A stretch of DNA of 64,000 nucleotides from Frankia sp. RB7 (lineage in GTDB: Bacteria; Pseudomonadota; Alphaproteobacteria; Rhizobiales; Xanthobacteraceae). Position numbers and translations under genes: made by a program. This document shows, piece by piece, positions 63,083-64,000 of the stretch. Positions within the stretch are counted from its first letter, which is position 1, and every line of letters begins with the position of its first letter. Where the stretch lies: contig JAUEPE010000006.1 in NCBI GenBank assembly GCA_030403585.1, positions 166,370 to 230,369 of the forward strand, in the 5' to 3' direction. Below the pieces are notes generated by a model that saw nothing but the letters and a program-made list of their open reading frames with translations, was not told where the DNA came from and did no database searches.

Positions 63083-63718
63083 CTACGCCGTCACGTCGAC
63101 CGAGGACGACGAATCCGCCGGCGGATATTTCGTCACGGGCACCATGAAGGACTTCATGCCGACCTGGTAGATGATCTTGCCGTTCTGACCGTCATCCGTC
63201 GCGATCTGGGATTGCCCGAACATGATGACGTTCTTGTAGACGATGCCGGTACCCTGGCGGGTGATGCCGTCGGTGGTGACGCTGACCTGGGCTTCGTTGC
63301 CGTTGACGGCGAGCACGCGAAAGCTCGCGCTCTTGCCATTGTCGCTGGAATAGCCGCCCCAGCTTCCCATCAGGCGGCTGTCGGAGGCCGGCGGCGCCTG
63401 CTTGGCAAGCGTCGCGGTCTGCTTGCCGGCACCGCCCGCGGAGAACAACAGCACCAGATTTTTCCCGTCCTTGGTGCCGACCGTCAGCGAGCCGAAGGTG
63501 ATAAGCGAGCCGCTGACCTGGCCAAAACCGCGCTCCGTGTGCCCGTTATGGGTGTACTCGACCTGGGCCCGAGCGCCGCGGATGTTCACGACCTTGAAGC
63601 CGACGGGCTGGTTGTTGCCCGCCCAATTGCCCTTCCACTCACCGAGCAGAGCACTCTGGTGATACATCCGCTCATTGGCGGGCGAGATCTGGCTGGTGCT
63701 TTGGGTGACGATGGCCAT
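63083..63718 (-). CDS. Hypothetical protein with an internal domain duplication
   Basis: 211 residues with no signal peptide and no known family recalled. Two matching units occur: about residues 24-92 (LLGEWKGNW, VGFKVVNIRGARAQVEYTHN, VSGSLITFGSL, TKDGKNLVLLF) and 116-186 (LMGSWGGYS, ASFRVLAVNGNEAQVSVTTD, YKNVIMFGQS, TDDGQNGKIIYQV). The repeated strands suggest a tandem small beta fold of lipocalin- or SH3-like shape. A cytosolic or non-classically exported structural or ligand-binding role is possible. A CtrA-type box lies 62 bases upstream of its start. Confidence 0.75.
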   Translation of the reverse strand: MAIVTQSTSQISPANERMYHQSALLGEWKGNWAGNNQPVGFKVVNIRGARAQVEYTHNGHTERGFGQVSGSLITFGSLTVGTKDGKNLVLLFSAGGAGKQTATLAKQAPPASDSRLMGSWGGYSSDNGKSASFRVLAVNGNEAQVSVTTDGITRQGTGIVYKNVIMFGQSQIATDDGQNGKIIYQVGMKSFMVPVTKYPPADSSSSVDVTA

Positions 63719-64000
63719 GGATCTGCTCGGACGCAGCGTCAGAAATATTCAGAAACAATTCGATTAGGACCATGCCACAGTTAACGAGCCGTTAATTTCG
63801 GGCGCCTGACGCCGTGAGGCAAACGGTCTCATCGGGATGGGCCTCTAGCCCGGATTTCTCACAGAGTTGAGGCGCACCGGGGCGCGAATCAGCGAAAGTT
63901 CTTTTGCGAGAAGGACTTTGCGATGATTCATGGGATGCCCCGATGCCGACAGAGTGTAGCGCAGAGCAGTTTGATTTTGGAAGGGTGGAAGGCCGGGCTG
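63719..64000. other. Right-edge intergenic region
   Basis: Upstream region of the minus-strand hypothetical gene, with the CtrA-type box at 63781-63795. No further gene is recognised before the window ends. Confidence 0.4.
63781..63795. promoter_or_regulatory. Candidate CtrA box (TTAA-N7-TTAA)
   Basis: TTAACGAGCCGTTAA matches the alphaproteobacterial CtrA consensus TTAA-N7-TTAA exactly and is also a 6-3-6 palindrome. It lies 62 bases before the start of the duplicated-domain gene. Confidence 0.45.

Noticed and set aside
1..64000. CRISPR arrays, phage structural genes, toxin-antitoxin or restriction systems
   Set aside because: No regularly spaced direct repeats and no matching proteins were seen; the only phage-like gene is the broken integrase.

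Overview
The window looks like alphaproteobacterial chromosome, most probably Bradyrhizobium or a close relative. The basis is the high GC content, the right-hand gene order (acyl-CoA dehydrogenase, histone-deacetylase-like protein, xseB, dxs, tlyA, RlmD-type methyltransferase), the rhizobial-type intergenic palindromes near 50.3 and 58.4 kb, and the Dxs sequence itself. The genus call is inference from recalled families, since no database search was possible.

The window has two parts. From 1 to about 48.1 kb it reads as accessory DNA: a dense catabolic island of ABC transporters, regulators, racemases, aminotransferases and RidA proteins. It ends at a tRNA-Gln(TTG) gene (48146-48220, minus). 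Directly at the 3' end of that tRNA lies a frameshifted phage-type integrase, cut off by a truncated IS630-family transposase. A second IS630 remnant sits near the left edge (494-624). From 48.2 kb to the end the genes are ordinary chromosomal housekeeping and metabolic genes, by eye richer in GC.

Island block A (0.8-13.8 kb) has a GntR regulator divergent from a nine-gene minus-strand operon. The operon holds a DHPH-like FAD monooxygenase, a MalFGK-type ABC importer with a Tat-exported binding protein, a signal-less NMT1-type protein, two 3-hydroxyisobutyrate-dehydrogenase-like enzymes and an amidohydrolase. A Gfo/Idh/MocA oxidoreductase, a CMD-family protein and an aldo/keto reductase flank it. 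The substrate is unknown; a glycosylated or heteroaromatic compound is one guess.

Island block B (14-35.6 kb) is amino-acid centred. It has a proline-racemase-family enzyme, a class III aminotransferase, an MBL-fold hydrolase, and a glutamate-type ABC importer with RidA, RraA-like and SDR genes. Further on come a class I aminotransferase, a LysR regulator, another RidA with an orphan binding protein, an aldehyde dehydrogenase, a complete Liv-type importer, a second LysR, a fumarylacetoacetate-hydrolase-family protein and a third RidA. A 17-bp inverted repeat (GTTCT-N7-AGAAC type) recurs upstream of three of these units and is a candidate shared operator.

Island block C (35.7-46.3 kb) has an AraC regulator with an aminotransferase, a PhzF-type isomerase, a fourth RidA and a one-permease polar amino-acid importer. 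It ends in a compact module of two maleate-isomerase-superfamily proteins, an MFS carrier and a maleamate/N-carbamoylsarcosine amidohydrolase-like enzyme beside a divergent LysR gene. That last module resembles the lower nicotinate pathway (maleamate to maleate to fumarate). Overall the island appears built to import nitrogenous compounds, invert or transaminate them, detoxify enamine/imine intermediates (RidA) and feed carbon to central metabolism.

The core part (48.4-64 kb) holds fatty-acid enzymes, an MFS carrier, a 5'-nucleotidase, xseB, dxs, a nucleoside deoxyribosyltransferase, two RNA methyltransferases, an outer-membrane-type protein, a SAM methyltransferase and a duplicated-domain hypothetical protein with a candidate CtrA box.
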